Shown here in pieces: positions 42,408 to 51,744 of a DNA stretch of 64,000 nucleotides (position 1 is the first letter of the stretch; every line of letters begins with the position of its first letter). The translations under genes were made by a program, and so were the position numbers. The notes under the pieces are model-generated. The model made no database searches. It saw nothing but the letters and a program-made list of their open reading frames with translations, and was not told the DNA's origin. The stretch comes from Arthrobacter roseus. Lineage in GTDB: Bacteria > Actinomycetota > Actinomycetes > Actinomycetales > Micrococcaceae. The stretch covers positions 1,054,001 to 1,118,000 of the forward strand of contig NZ_JAFBCU010000001.1 of assembly GCF_016907875.1 (NCBI RefSeq). The letters run 5' to 3'.

Positions 42408-43658
42408 ATGACACATAGCGCTGCACGGGCAGCAGTCCAGACTCGTGAGCCTCTCGGGACCCCCTATTGGAAACTGTGGTCGGCTTCCGGGCTATCCAAC
42501 CTCGCCGATGGCGTCTTCAAGATCGCGCTGCCGCTGATGGCCATTCAGCTCACCCAGTCGCCCACGCTGATTGCCGGCTTGTCCTTCGTGGCATCGCTTC
42601 CGTGGCTGCTCTTTGCGTTGACTGCCGGCGCAATAGCTGACCGGCTGGACCGGCGGAAGATCATGCTGGTGGCCAATCTCAGTCGCGCAGTGCTGCCAGC
42701 GCTACTGATGGCGGTGATCCTGCTGGATCTCGGCTCTCTCTGGGCCCTCTACGTTGTCGCGCTGATGGTGGGTGTGGCCGAAACGCTCTATGACACGTCC
42801 GCACAGTCGATCCTGCCGCAGGTGGTACACCGGGACCAGCTGTCGCGCGCCAACGGCAGGCTCTACGCCGTCGAGCTCACCACCAACCAATTCGTAGGCC
42901 CGCCGCTGGGAGGACTGCTGGTGGCTACCGGCGTCGTTGCAGGCCTTGCAGTACCAGCCGCCCTGTGGCTTGCAGCGGTCGGCGCCCTGTTCCTGGTTCC
43001 GGGGTCTTTCCGCATAGAGCGGATGGAGAAGACCACGCTGCGGTACGACATTGCAGAGGGGCTACGTTTCCTCTGGAACCAGAAGGTCCTGCGCACCTTG
43101 GCGGTGATGACGGGGACCATCAACTTCGCCACCAGCGCGGCGTTTGCCGTATTTGTACTTTTTGCCGTCGGGTCGACGTCGGTCATGAAACTCTCCGAGG
43201 TGGGTTTCGGCGTGCTCTTGACGACCACCGCGATTGGCGCCCTGGTCGGCTCGTTCATGGCCGAATGGGCAGAGAAAAAGCTCGGCCGGTCAAAGTCACT
43301 GGGGCTCGCGATTGCCAGTGGAGGATTGTTTGTGGGGGCGCCAGCCTTGACCGATAATCCGTACATCCTTGGCGCCTTCTTCTTTGTGGGCGGCGTGCTG
43401 ATTGTCCTCTGGAACGTGATCACCGTATCGCTTCGTCAACGTATCGCGCCGGCTCGTCTGTTGGGCAGGGTCAACAGTGCCTACCGGCTGCTGGCCTGGG
43501 GCACCATGCCATTGGGAGCAGCCGCCGGAGGGCTCCTGGCCCAGTGGCTGGGGCTGCAAGCCATGTTTGGGATCATGGGCGTGCTGACGCTGGCACTGCT
43601 CGGGTTGATGCCCCTCCTCACGGACAAGGCGATTGACGCGGCCGACGTCGAATCCTAG
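42408..43658 (+). CDS. MFS transporter (EntS/MefA-like drug efflux type)
   Basis: 416 aa, twelve likely membrane segments. GAIADRLDRRKIMLVANLSRA is the MFS loop 2-3 motif; SILPQVVHRDQLSRANGRLYAVELTTNQFVGPPLGGLL and RQRIAPARLLGRVNSAYRLLAWGTMPLGA are typical of the MFS_3 group that exports macrolides, siderophores and similar compounds. Divergent from an ArsR-type regulator. Three 7-bp GGACGGT units overlap its stop codon region (43658-43678). Confidence 0.88.
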   Translation: MTHSAARAAVQTREPLGTPYWKLWSASGLSNLADGVFKIALPLMAIQLTQSPTLIAGLSFVASLPWLLFALTAGAIADRLDRRKIMLVANLSRAVLPALLMAVILLDLGSLWALYVVALMVGVAETLYDTSAQSILPQVVHRDQLSRANGRLYAVELTTNQFVGPPLGGLLVATGVVAGLAVPAALWLAAVGALFLVPGSFRIERMEKTTLRYDIAEGLRFLWNQKVLRTLAVMTGTINFATSAAFAVFVLFAVGSTSVMKLSEVGFGVLLTTTAIGALVGSFMAEWAEKKLGRSKSLGLAIASGGLFVGAPALTDNPYILGAFFFVGGVLIVLWNVITVSLRQRIAPARLLGRVNSAYRLLAWGTMPLGAAAGGLLAQWLGLQAMFGIMGVLTLALLGLMPLLTDKAIDAADVES

Positions 43659-43685
43659 GACGGTGGACGGTGGACGGTGGCGGGG

Positions 43686-45158
43686 CTAACGACCCGCCTT
43701 GGAGCGCCGGGCCGCGAGTTTAGCGGCCAGATGTTCTTCGGCGTCGGGCCCTGGCTGAACGCCGGCAGGAACTCTGAAGAAGAAGACGGCACCCAGTACC
43801 CACCACAGACCAAAGAGCAGCCATGGCGCCGGGTCCAGAGATGCGGGCATGCCGGGCAGGTAAAGGGCTGTCAGGCCAAGGCAGAGGACGGCCGCGAGGA
43901 CCCCGATAATCAATCCACCGTTTCCGTTTCCACCGATGCGCAGCGGCCGGTCCATGTCGGGCTCGCGGCGGCGGAGAATCAGGAACGCAACAGCAACCAG
44001 GAAGTACGCGATGACAATACTTGGTGAGCCTGAATCCACGAGCCAACCGAGCATTGCCTCGCCAAAGAACGGAGCCAGGATGGACAGCGCACCGATGAAC
44101 ACTACAGCGTTGGCTGGTGTTCTGAAGCGCGGATTTAGCTTCCCGAACCAGGCTGGTAGCATTCGCGAGCGCCCCATCGCGTAGACCAGACGGGACGCGC
44201 CGATGAGGAATGAGTTCCACGAGGTCAAGATGCCGGCAAGCCCGCCGGCAACCAGCACTTTGGCCATGATGTCTGTTCCCCAGAGCATGCTCATGGCGTC
44301 GGCCGTGGCGAGGTCGGCGCCGGCGAGCCCCGCTACATCCATCGATGACGCGGTGGTGATGACCACCATGATGTACCAGAGGGCCGCCAAGATGACTGAG
44401 ACCACCACCAGCTTGCCCACCTGCCGTGCCGGGATCTTGACTTCCTCCGCGGACTGCGGAATGACGTCGAATCCCACGAACAGGAACGGTACGACGACGA
44501 GGACCGCTATGAAGCCAGCGAAGCCGCCGCTGAACAATGGCTCGAAGTTAGCTGCTTCGCCGCCCACAAATGATCCGGTGACGAGAAGCGCACCGATGAC
44601 AAGGAGGAAGATGACGGCGAAGGTCTGGGCGGCACTTGCTAATCGGATGCCGAGGATATTCAGCACGGTCAAGAGCACGGCGGCCCCTGCTCCCACCAGC
44701 GCCCAGCTCAAATAGACTTCGGAGCCGGCAATCTCCCAGAGCCTTACTTGCTTTAGACTGGGAAACAAGTACAGCGCGGTACGCGGCAGGGCCACGGCCT
44801 CGAACGCGACAATGGTGATGTACCCACCGGTAATCGCCCAGGAGCAGATGAAAGCCCAACGCGCACCCATGGCTCGCATGACGTAGTTGTGTTCCCCTCC
44901 GGCCAGGGGCATGGCCGAGACGAGTTCTGAGTAGGTGAGACCAACAAGGGCCATGATCACCCCGCCTGCGACAAAAGCTCCGACGGCGCCAAACGTTCCC
45001 GCCGATTCCAGCCAACCCCCGGTGAGGACTACCCAGCCAAAGCCGATCATTGCGCCGAAACCTATTGCAAGGGTGTCCCAACTGCCCAGCGCTTTGATCA
45101 GAGAAGTGTCCTGCTCACCAGAAACCCTTGGACCGGCTTCACTTTTGCGTTGGGACAT
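43686..45158 (-). CDS. APC-superfamily amino-acid/amine permease
   Basis: 490 aa from the ATG at 45158, with AAGGAGAAGGA before it; the longer upstream frame is rejected. Twelve-segment APC fold: SLIKALGSWDTLAIGFGAMIGFGWVVLTGGWLE, GAFVAGGVIMALVGLTYSELVSAMPLAGGEHNY, and VPFLFVGFDVIPQSAEEVKIPARQVG. Substrate not predictable. Confidence 0.88.
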   Translation of the reverse strand: MSQRKSEAGPRVSGEQDTSLIKALGSWDTLAIGFGAMIGFGWVVLTGGWLESAGTFGAVGAFVAGGVIMALVGLTYSELVSAMPLAGGEHNYVMRAMGARWAFICSWAITGGYITIVAFEAVALPRTALYLFPSLKQVRLWEIAGSEVYLSWALVGAGAAVLLTVLNILGIRLASAAQTFAVIFLLVIGALLVTGSFVGGEAANFEPLFSGGFAGFIAVLVVVPFLFVGFDVIPQSAEEVKIPARQVGKLVVVSVILAALWYIMVVITTASSMDVAGLAGADLATADAMSMLWGTDIMAKVLVAGGLAGILTSWNSFLIGASRLVYAMGRSRMLPAWFGKLNPRFRTPANAVVFIGALSILAPFFGEAMLGWLVDSGSPSIVIAYFLVAVAFLILRRREPDMDRPLRIGGNGNGGLIIGVLAAVLCLGLTALYLPGMPASLDPAPWLLFGLWWVLGAVFFFRVPAGVQPGPDAEEHLAAKLAARRSKAGR

Positions 45159-45385
45159 GTCCTTCTCCTTGCTCACGGTGGTGGTGGTGTGAAGCCTACT
45201 CGTGAGGTAGCTCACGCGCGAGAGGCCGAGCACGAGCAAGGCCATATTCCACTGGTTGGTTTGTTGTTCAACGTGCCGTCGTGACCCGTTGGTACCCCAT
45301 TGTCGGAGGGGTAACTCCGGGCTTCTAGGGTCGGACACGTCGCGCAAAAAAGCGCGGCACGGAATCTCAACTCTTGGAGATACTA

Positions 45386-48300
45386 GTGTCTGAAAAAGAT
45401 CAGCGATCCCACCGCGGGCGTGCCTGCCTCGCGGTGGTCGCCGGAACGGGCCTTCTACTGACATCTCTGCCGGCCATTGCCCATGCGGAAACTGTCGTGG
45501 AATCCAACACCTCAGTGCCCGACGACGTCCCCAACCTTCCCAGTGCCGCAAGCCTCGTTACGGAAACCACCATTGAAGCCGAAACCCTCACAGGTTCTGT
45601 CAAGGATTCCACAGCCAAGGTCTCCACCGCCGGCCAGTTGGGCAACATCGGATTCTCAGGCGATGAGCGTTTCGTCATTGGCACTGAGAAGGAGCCTGCC
45701 AAGGTGGGGCAGAGCGTCACAGCGAGTTTCGACGTAGCGGCAGCGGGAACTTACGCACTGGCTATCGACTCCCTGACAAGTCCAGAAATGGGGGCGTACG
45801 ACGTGGCGATCAACGGTCAGAGGATCGGTTCCTTCGACGGTTACGGGGCCACGACGAAGGCAACTGCCCAGTTATCGCTTGGGTCCGCGGAGCTCACAGC
45901 CGGTGCCAACACCGTGACGTTCACGGTCACTGGGCAGCATGCAGATGCGAGTGCGGCCAAGGCGTCCATCGACGTGATGCACCTGTCCCCGCAGGTCACA
46001 AAAGCCGTGATCTTCCCTGGTGAGGAAGCCGTCGTCAAAGGTACACAGAAGATCAGCGCTGCCGGTCCGGCTACTGGCGCCGTTAGCGTTGACGGGGGCC
46101 CTGCCACAGAGGTTCCGCGGAACCTCGGCACCGGGTCCGTGGGCCTGGTATTCGACAGCTCCGATTTTCAGGGCAAAACGTTCCCCAACTACGTGGAGGT
46201 GGGCGGTGAGCAGATCATCGTGAACAACACCGCCCGCACGGTTGGCGGCCAGTACACGCGTACATCCGCAACCATTCCCGCAGCGCTGTTGACGCCCGGC
46301 GAGAACACCATCCGTATCGCAGCAGGGGGATCTCCGGCGAATTGTGGAATCAACTTCGACGATTTCGGTTTGAAGAACGTCGCGTTGCAGTTGGGATCTG
46401 GCAAGGTGTTGGATGACAACGCTCAAACCGGCATGGTCGCCATCGGGGATGGTAGCTGCGGCTCCAACACCTCGATCCCCAAGCACCACGACTACACCTT
46501 CACCCTCCCCGGTGAAGGAACGGGCATCAACTGGGATCTGGACACCACGAAGCTTACCGACGGCCAGCACACGCTGTCAGTGAAGACCGACGGCGGTGGT
46601 GCTGTGTCCAGCCGCATCACGGTGGACAACACCGCGCCGGTCATCGACTCCGTGTCGTTCTCAGAAGGTGAACTGCTCAAAGGTGCCAAACGGCTGGACG
46701 TCAAGGTAACCGACGCCGTCACCAAGGTGGACATCACTGCTGAACTGGATGGCGAATCGGTTGAGCCCGGTTCCGTGCTGGACAGCGACGCGCTGTACCT
46801 GGGCTCGCACGAACTCGTGGTGACAGCAACGGACGCCGCGAATAACACGACGTCGCACACCATCACCTTCAACTCCGTACCTGAGCGCCCGGTGATTGAC
46901 GGCGAAGGGTTCCCGCTGGACGGGGCCACCGGCATCAGCACCCGGCCCACCCTGCGCAGTACATGGATGGACCCCACCCGTGAGGACATCACCGTGGACT
47001 TCCACGAAGCTCGGCTGAGCGCGCCGTCGTCAGTGATAAACGGTGAGGCAGAGGATCCGGAAAGCGTGAACCCCGGCACTGAAACTACCAAGGCCGGGGC
47101 GGCGAAAACCGTGGACGGGAAGTTCGTCGATAGCGTTTCCTCGTCGAAAGTTCCGTACCAGCAGTTTGATCTACCGGTAGCGGGAAAATCGGGTGAATAT
47201 CTGGAGGCCCGCTGGGACGGTGTGATTGATCCGGAGCGCGACGCCGTCCTGCTTGCGTGGAACATGGCGGACAAGGCGTGGGAGGAGATTGGTCGCGAGC
47301 AGGGCCAGCCCGAGGGCAATACGACGGTGCGCGGCACGGTGTCCCGTGATTTTGTTGACACCGGTTCGAATAGTGTCCACCTCATGGTCAAGGGTGCGGA
47401 CCCATTCCGTATGGTGGCCTCAGATCAGCCGGACAAGGCGTTCAAGGATCCATCGAACTACGCGTTCGCCATGTCATGGATGACGGACACACAGTACCTC
47501 AGCGAGGGGGCAACGGATCCCGGCGAGGACAACCAGGTGCCGTACCAGAACGCGTTTGCGGGCATGACGAGCTGGATCGTGGACAACGCAGAGAAGCGCA
47601 AGATCGCCTACAGCGCGCACACCGGTGACATTGCGGAGAACTGGAACAACGGCGATGGCACCAATGAGGAGCAACAGGCGCAGGCGACCCGCGAGTTTGA
47701 GTTCGCTAGTACTCAGATGAAGAAGCTGGACGACGCTGGCATTCCCAACGGCGTGCTGCCCGGTAACCACGACAACCTTCGTGGTGCGAACGCCGATCTG
47801 TACAACACCTACTTCGGTGCCTCCCGCTACGAGGCACTATCGCGGACCACGGACGCACCCTTCTATGGCGATAACCAAGGAGCAGGCGATGACAACACTA
47901 ACCACTACGATCTGTTCACCGAGGGCGGCCAGGACTTCATCGCGCTCTACCTTGGCTACAACGTGAACCAGACCGAGATGGACTGGGCCAACCGGATCTT
48001 GAAGGCTAACAAGGGGCGCAACGCGATCCTGCTGACTCACGACTATCTCAAGCCGAGCCAGAAACCGGACGGCAGCGACGCCCCGCACACCGACGAGGGC
48101 GAACGCCTCTTCAAGAATGTTGTGGCGCCCAACGAGAACGTTTTCCTTGTCCTGGCCGGCCACACCCACGGCAATGGCCTGAACATCAAGAAAGATGTCG
48201 GCGTGAAGAACCGCAACGTTGTGGAGATGCTCGCAGACCGCCAGTTCTTCCAGATCGACGGCGAGCGGCGTGCCGGTTTTCTCCGGCTGCTGCAGTTCGA

Positions 48301-48757
48301 CACGGACCGCGCAGAGCTGTCAGTCAACACGTACTCGCCTTACCTGGACAATCACAATGCCATTGAATTCGATACCCAGGCCGGGCGCGACTACACGGAA
48401 TCCGTTGATGAATTTACAGTTCCCATAGATCTGAATTCGCGGACGACAGCGTTCCGCACCGACGCACTTCAGCTCGCCACGGAAGTTCCTCGCGCTATCG
48501 GCTCGGATGCAGTGCAGACAGGTGAGGAAGCAACGACACAGTGGAAGGGTCTATCGCCCAATACCCGTTATGGCTGGTTCACACGGGCCTCGGATCAGGA
48601 CACTGGCACGCAGGTTTCACCGGTATTCACGTTCACCACGGGCGAGCGTGGGAATGGCGGAAAAGACGGCGGCAAGGACCAGTCGCGTCCGGGAATGGAC
48701 GATCCCCGCTACAAGAACACGAAAGAACGCTTCCGCGTAGCCTCGCAGGACGGCTAG
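45386..48757 (+). CDS. Large secreted multidomain metallophosphoesterase
   Basis: 1123 aa from a GTG at 45386 (GGAG at 7 bases); a TTG at 45374 is the alternative. Signal peptide: basic start, VVAGTGLLLTSLPAIAHA, cleavage before ET. Residues ~45-200 look like a carbohydrate-binding module (IEAETLTG, INGQRIGSF); ~210-400 a second beta module; ~400-520 Ig-like repeats; ~690-950 a calcineurin-like phosphoesterase with SWMTDTQY, HTGDIAENW, LPGNHDNLRG, LLTHDYL and AGHTHGNG. The C-terminus is charged with no LPXTG or membrane anchor. Probably an extracellular phosphatase or nuclease-type enzyme bound to sugars; substrate unknown. Confidence 0.88.
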   Translation: MSEKDQRSHRGRACLAVVAGTGLLLTSLPAIAHAETVVESNTSVPDDVPNLPSAASLVTETTIEAETLTGSVKDSTAKVSTAGQLGNIGFSGDERFVIGTEKEPAKVGQSVTASFDVAAAGTYALAIDSLTSPEMGAYDVAINGQRIGSFDGYGATTKATAQLSLGSAELTAGANTVTFTVTGQHADASAAKASIDVMHLSPQVTKAVIFPGEEAVVKGTQKISAAGPATGAVSVDGGPATEVPRNLGTGSVGLVFDSSDFQGKTFPNYVEVGGEQIIVNNTARTVGGQYTRTSATIPAALLTPGENTIRIAAGGSPANCGINFDDFGLKNVALQLGSGKVLDDNAQTGMVAIGDGSCGSNTSIPKHHDYTFTLPGEGTGINWDLDTTKLTDGQHTLSVKTDGGGAVSSRITVDNTAPVIDSVSFSEGELLKGAKRLDVKVTDAVTKVDITAELDGESVEPGSVLDSDALYLGSHELVVTATDAANNTTSHTITFNSVPERPVIDGEGFPLDGATGISTRPTLRSTWMDPTREDITVDFHEARLSAPSSVINGEAEDPESVNPGTETTKAGAAKTVDGKFVDSVSSSKVPYQQFDLPVAGKSGEYLEARWDGVIDPERDAVLLAWNMADKAWEEIGREQGQPEGNTTVRGTVSRDFVDTGSNSVHLMVKGADPFRMVASDQPDKAFKDPSNYAFAMSWMTDTQYLSEGATDPGEDNQVPYQNAFAGMTSWIVDNAEKRKIAYSAHTGDIAENWNNGDGTNEEQQAQATREFEFASTQMKKLDDAGIPNGVLPGNHDNLRGANADLYNTYFGASRYEALSRTTDAPFYGDNQGAGDDNTNHYDLFTEGGQDFIALYLGYNVNQTEMDWANRILKANKGRNAILLTHDYLKPSQKPDGSDAPHTDEGERLFKNVVAPNENVFLVLAGHTHGNGLNIKKDVGVKNRNVVEMLADRQFFQIDGERRAGFLRLLQFDTDRAELSVNTYSPYLDNHNAIEFDTQAGRDYTESVDEFTVPIDLNSRTTAFRTDALQLATEVPRAIGSDAVQTGEEATTQWKGLSPNTRYGWFTRASDQDTGTQVSPVFTFTTGERGNGGKDGGKDQSRPGMDDPRYKNTKERFRVASQDG

Positions 48758-48773
48758 GAAGAAGCGACTCACA

Positions 48774-48810
48774 AAAGCGCCTGGCCGAGCACCACTTGGC
48801 CAGGCGCTTT
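48774..48810. terminator. Bidirectional terminator
   Basis: AAAGCGCCTGGCC and GGCCAGGCGCTTT pair perfectly (13 bp, 11-base loop); A-run on one side and T-run on the other allow termination in both directions between convergent genes. Confidence 0.9.
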
Positions 48811-48847
48811 CGCGCGTTGACGGGTCGACGGCAGCCAGGCCGAGCAA

Positions 48848-50089
48848 TCAGGGCGCCACGAACTCGCCCTGCACCACCCGTCCCAGCAGTTCGGTAAGCA
48901 GATCGACGCCGGCGAGCATGTCCTCATCGCTGGTCAGCTCGCGCTCGTTGTGTGAGATCCCATCTACGCTGGGGACAAAGAGCATGATCGTTGGCACCAT
49001 GTCCTTCATATTGGTGGAGTCATGGCCCGCCAGAGTGCGAACCACTCCATGGGAGAGTCCGAGTGCATCGGCGCTCGCCGCGGCCAGAGTCATGCCCGCT
49101 TCGTCGTAGGCTTTGGCCGCCCAGATGTGTTCGGCTCCGCGCTCGATTCGCACGTTCGCAGAGGCTTCGATGGCGGCAACCCGGCGATGCAGTTCGGCAT
49201 CCGCGGCGGCGAGGACTTCGGGGTCCGTTGATCGGAGATCCACGAGCAGGTTGACGCGGCTGGCAACGACGACGGGGGAGTTGGGGAACACGGTGAATTC
49301 ACCGCAGGACGTGATGACCATGTGCTCTTCCGTGCTGAACTGGTGGGCAATATCTCGCGCGGCAACCACCAGTTCCGCGGCGCCGAGCAGGGCATCATGG
49401 CGGTCCGCGATCACCGTGGCGCCGGTGTGCGCCTGCTCTCCGTGAACTATGAATTCGTACTTGTTGGCACCCCACGTGGATTCGACGAGACCAATGCTCA
49501 GTCCGTTGTCCTCCAGCGAGCGGCCCTGTTCAATATGAATTTCCAGGTACGCCGCGACGTCGAGCCGGTAATCGCCCCGGGTTCCCAGGGCGTTCAACGC
49601 AGTCTCCACCGTGACCCCGTTCGGGTCTGTGGTTTCCAACGCCTGCTGGGCAGGGATCTTCCCCGTAAATACTGAGCTGCCCATCATGGACGGCTTGAAC
49701 CGACAGCCCTCCTCATTGAACCAGTTGATGACGACGATGTTGAACGCCGGTTCCGCGCCTCCGGAATTCAACAAATCCCGAAGACGAAGGGCGGCATGTG
49801 CCCCGGCCAACACGCCGTAGGCACCGTCGAAACGGCCGCCCAGAGGCTGTGAATCCAGGTGCGACCCAACGGCTATATACGGCGCACCGGGCACTGTCTC
49901 CAGCAGTGCAAACTGATTCCCGACGTCGTCGTAATGGACCTCGAAGCCGTGGCCTTCCACCAGTCCGCGGAACCAGTGGCGGGTCTGGCCGTCAGCGATC
50001 GTTCCGGCCTGCCGGTCCACACCGCCACCGGCGGTTGCACCGATAGCGCTCATGGAGCGGAAATCTGAGAGGAAGTTCGGCGTGCTCAT
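48848..50089 (-). CDS. M20 hydantoinase/N-carbamoylase-family amidase
   Basis: 413 aa. Family residues: GSHLDSQPLGGRFDGAYGVL, INWFNEEGCRF, LEIHIEQGRSLED, a His near VHGEQAHTGAT and PSVDGISHNERE. Members are N-carbamoyl-L-amino-acid hydrolases, beta-ureidopropionases or allantoate amidohydrolases. Third gene in a four-gene operon with an amidohydrolase and ThDP enzyme, order transporter - ThDP - amidohydrolase - this gene; ATGA overlap with the gene before it. Ureido-compound breakdown is likely. Confidence 0.88.
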   Translation of the reverse strand: MSTPNFLSDFRSMSAIGATAGGGVDRQAGTIADGQTRHWFRGLVEGHGFEVHYDDVGNQFALLETVPGAPYIAVGSHLDSQPLGGRFDGAYGVLAGAHAALRLRDLLNSGGAEPAFNIVVINWFNEEGCRFKPSMMGSSVFTGKIPAQQALETTDPNGVTVETALNALGTRGDYRLDVAAYLEIHIEQGRSLEDNGLSIGLVESTWGANKYEFIVHGEQAHTGATVIADRHDALLGAAELVVAARDIAHQFSTEEHMVITSCGEFTVFPNSPVVVASRVNLLVDLRSTDPEVLAAADAELHRRVAAIEASANVRIERGAEHIWAAKAYDEAGMTLAAASADALGLSHGVVRTLAGHDSTNMKDMVPTIMLFVPSVDGISHNERELTSDEDMLAGVDLLTELLGRVVQGEFVAP

Positions 50090-51744
50090 TCTGGTACTCC
50101 GTTGGTAGCGCGGTAGGTGAACTGGCCTCCCATGATGGTGGCGACGACGTCGAGGTCGGCAATATTGGAAGCCGTCAGCGGGTCACCGGACAGAATCGCG
50201 AAGTCCGCCAGCTTCCCACACTCCAGAGTGCCCTTCTCAGCGAGCAGCCCGGTCGCTTGAGCGGCCCACTCGGTGTACGTGCGCAGCGCCTCCTCGGGGG
50301 TGAGTCCTTCGCTGGGATCTCCCAGAACCGCGCCGTCGTCGGTGGTTCGGTCAACCCAGGACTGCAGGGCGCGTCGAACGTTGTTATCCGCCACGGGAAG
50401 ATCCGAGCTGCCAGCGACGGTGATGCCAGCGTCCACCAGAGACCGCCCGCGGTAGAGCCACGAAACACGGTCGGGACCGACCAACTCAATGAACTGATCA
50501 CCGAGCGGCCCAATGAAGGCGGCCTGAGGCGCGACGGCGATCCCCGCCCGGGCAACCGGCTCCAGCTGGTCCGGCCGTGCGATGCCGAAGTGCTCGATCC
50601 TGTTCGGCAGGGCATTGAGTCCGTATCGATCCTGGCAACCGGTAATAATGTCTGTGGCGAGATCGATCGCCGCGTCGCCGATAGCATGCAGTGCAATCGG
50701 CCAGCCCGCCCTATAGGCCGCGTCCACCCGATCGCGGAAGTTCTGCGGGTTGCCCAACAGGTAACCGCTGTTGTGGGGGTGACCGCAATAGTCCTCCGTA
50801 ACAGCCGCGGTTTTGCCCAGCAGGGAACCATCGAGGAAGACCTTCGCCGGGCCCAGAGACAACCATTCGTTCCCGAATCCACTGGGCAGGCCGAGGTCGA
50901 ATCCGAGTCCCTCTCCCCGGCCATGCATATCGGCTTCGTTTCCATGGATGGGCCGCAGGGCATCGAGCGCGGGCATGAGTTGCGCCCGGCAATGCAACCG
51001 ACCGTCGGCCTGTGCGGTTTGGTACGCCTGCAGCTCTATGGGGCTGTGGCCAATCCAACCACCGCCGATTCCGGCTTCGGTGAAGCTTGTGATGCCCTCG
51101 GCGGCGTACCGGGTGGTGGCGTCGTCGAGCGCTGTCACAATCTGCTCCGTGGAGTAAGGAAGCAGGAGGTTCTGCACTAGTGACTGCGCGGCCTCCTCAA
51201 TGATTCCCGTCGGTTGGCCGTCGGCGTCGCGCAGCACGGCCCCGCCTTCCGGGTCCTCAAATCCCGGCTCAAAGACGCCGGCCAGACGCAGCGTGGCCGT
51301 GTTCGTGATGGACAGGTGACCAGAAACATGACGCAAATACAGGGGCCGGTCACCAGTGATGGCATCCAACCTGTCGATACTCGGAAACTTTCCACCGTGG
51401 TTCTTGTGATTGAACCCCGTTCCCTTGATCCATGCGCCCGGCTCATCGTGGAGCCGTTCAACTTCGGCCTCCAGCCGTGTGTACAGCTCGTCGAGTCCAC
51501 GGGCAGTGTCCAGATCGACGGCGCTCAGACCAAGCCCCCACCACGTGGTGTGGCAGTGGGCGTCAATGAAACCGGGAACCACGGTGGCACCGTTCAGGTG
51601 TTCAACCTGGTGAGCTGAGCACCCCTCGAGGTCCTGATCAAAGCCCACGATCCGGCCATTGAGCACACCGACGCTGCGAGCAGTGGGGTGCTCCCGGTCC
51701 ATCGTGAGGATATTGGCGTCCTTGAGGATCAGGTCCAGTTTCAT
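50086..51744 (-). CDS. YtcJ-like metal-dependent amidohydrolase
   Basis: 552 aa. Amidohydrolase superfamily, imidazolonepropionase/YtcJ branch: VVPGFIDAHCHTTWWG (metal His pair), GTGFNHKNHGGKFPSIDRLDAITGDRPLYLRHVSGH, and LHAIGDAAIDLATD, then SSDLPVADNN. Cytoplasmic. Overlaps both neighbours by four bases. Probably opens a ring or removes an amide for the following carbamoylase; substrate unknown. Confidence 0.85.
   Translation of the reverse strand: MKLDLILKDANILTMDREHPTARSVGVLNGRIVGFDQDLEGCSAHQVEHLNGATVVPGFIDAHCHTTWWGLGLSAVDLDTARGLDELYTRLEAEVERLHDEPGAWIKGTGFNHKNHGGKFPSIDRLDAITGDRPLYLRHVSGHLSITNTATLRLAGVFEPGFEDPEGGAVLRDADGQPTGIIEEAAQSLVQNLLLPYSTEQIVTALDDATTRYAAEGITSFTEAGIGGGWIGHSPIELQAYQTAQADGRLHCRAQLMPALDALRPIHGNEADMHGRGEGLGFDLGLPSGFGNEWLSLGPAKVFLDGSLLGKTAAVTEDYCGHPHNSGYLLGNPQNFRDRVDAAYRAGWPIALHAIGDAAIDLATDIITGCQDRYGLNALPNRIEHFGIARPDQLEPVARAGIAVAPQAAFIGPLGDQFIELVGPDRVSWLYRGRSLVDAGITVAGSSDLPVADNNVRRALQSWVDRTTDDGAVLGDPSEGLTPEEALRTYTEWAAQATGLLAEKGTLECGKLADFAILSGDPLTASNIADLDVVATIMGGQFTYRATNGVPE

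Noticed and set aside
43658-43678. Three 7-bp GGACGGT tandem units at the MFS stop codon
   Set aside because: Short, simple repeat with no evident function; noted in the MFS entry only.
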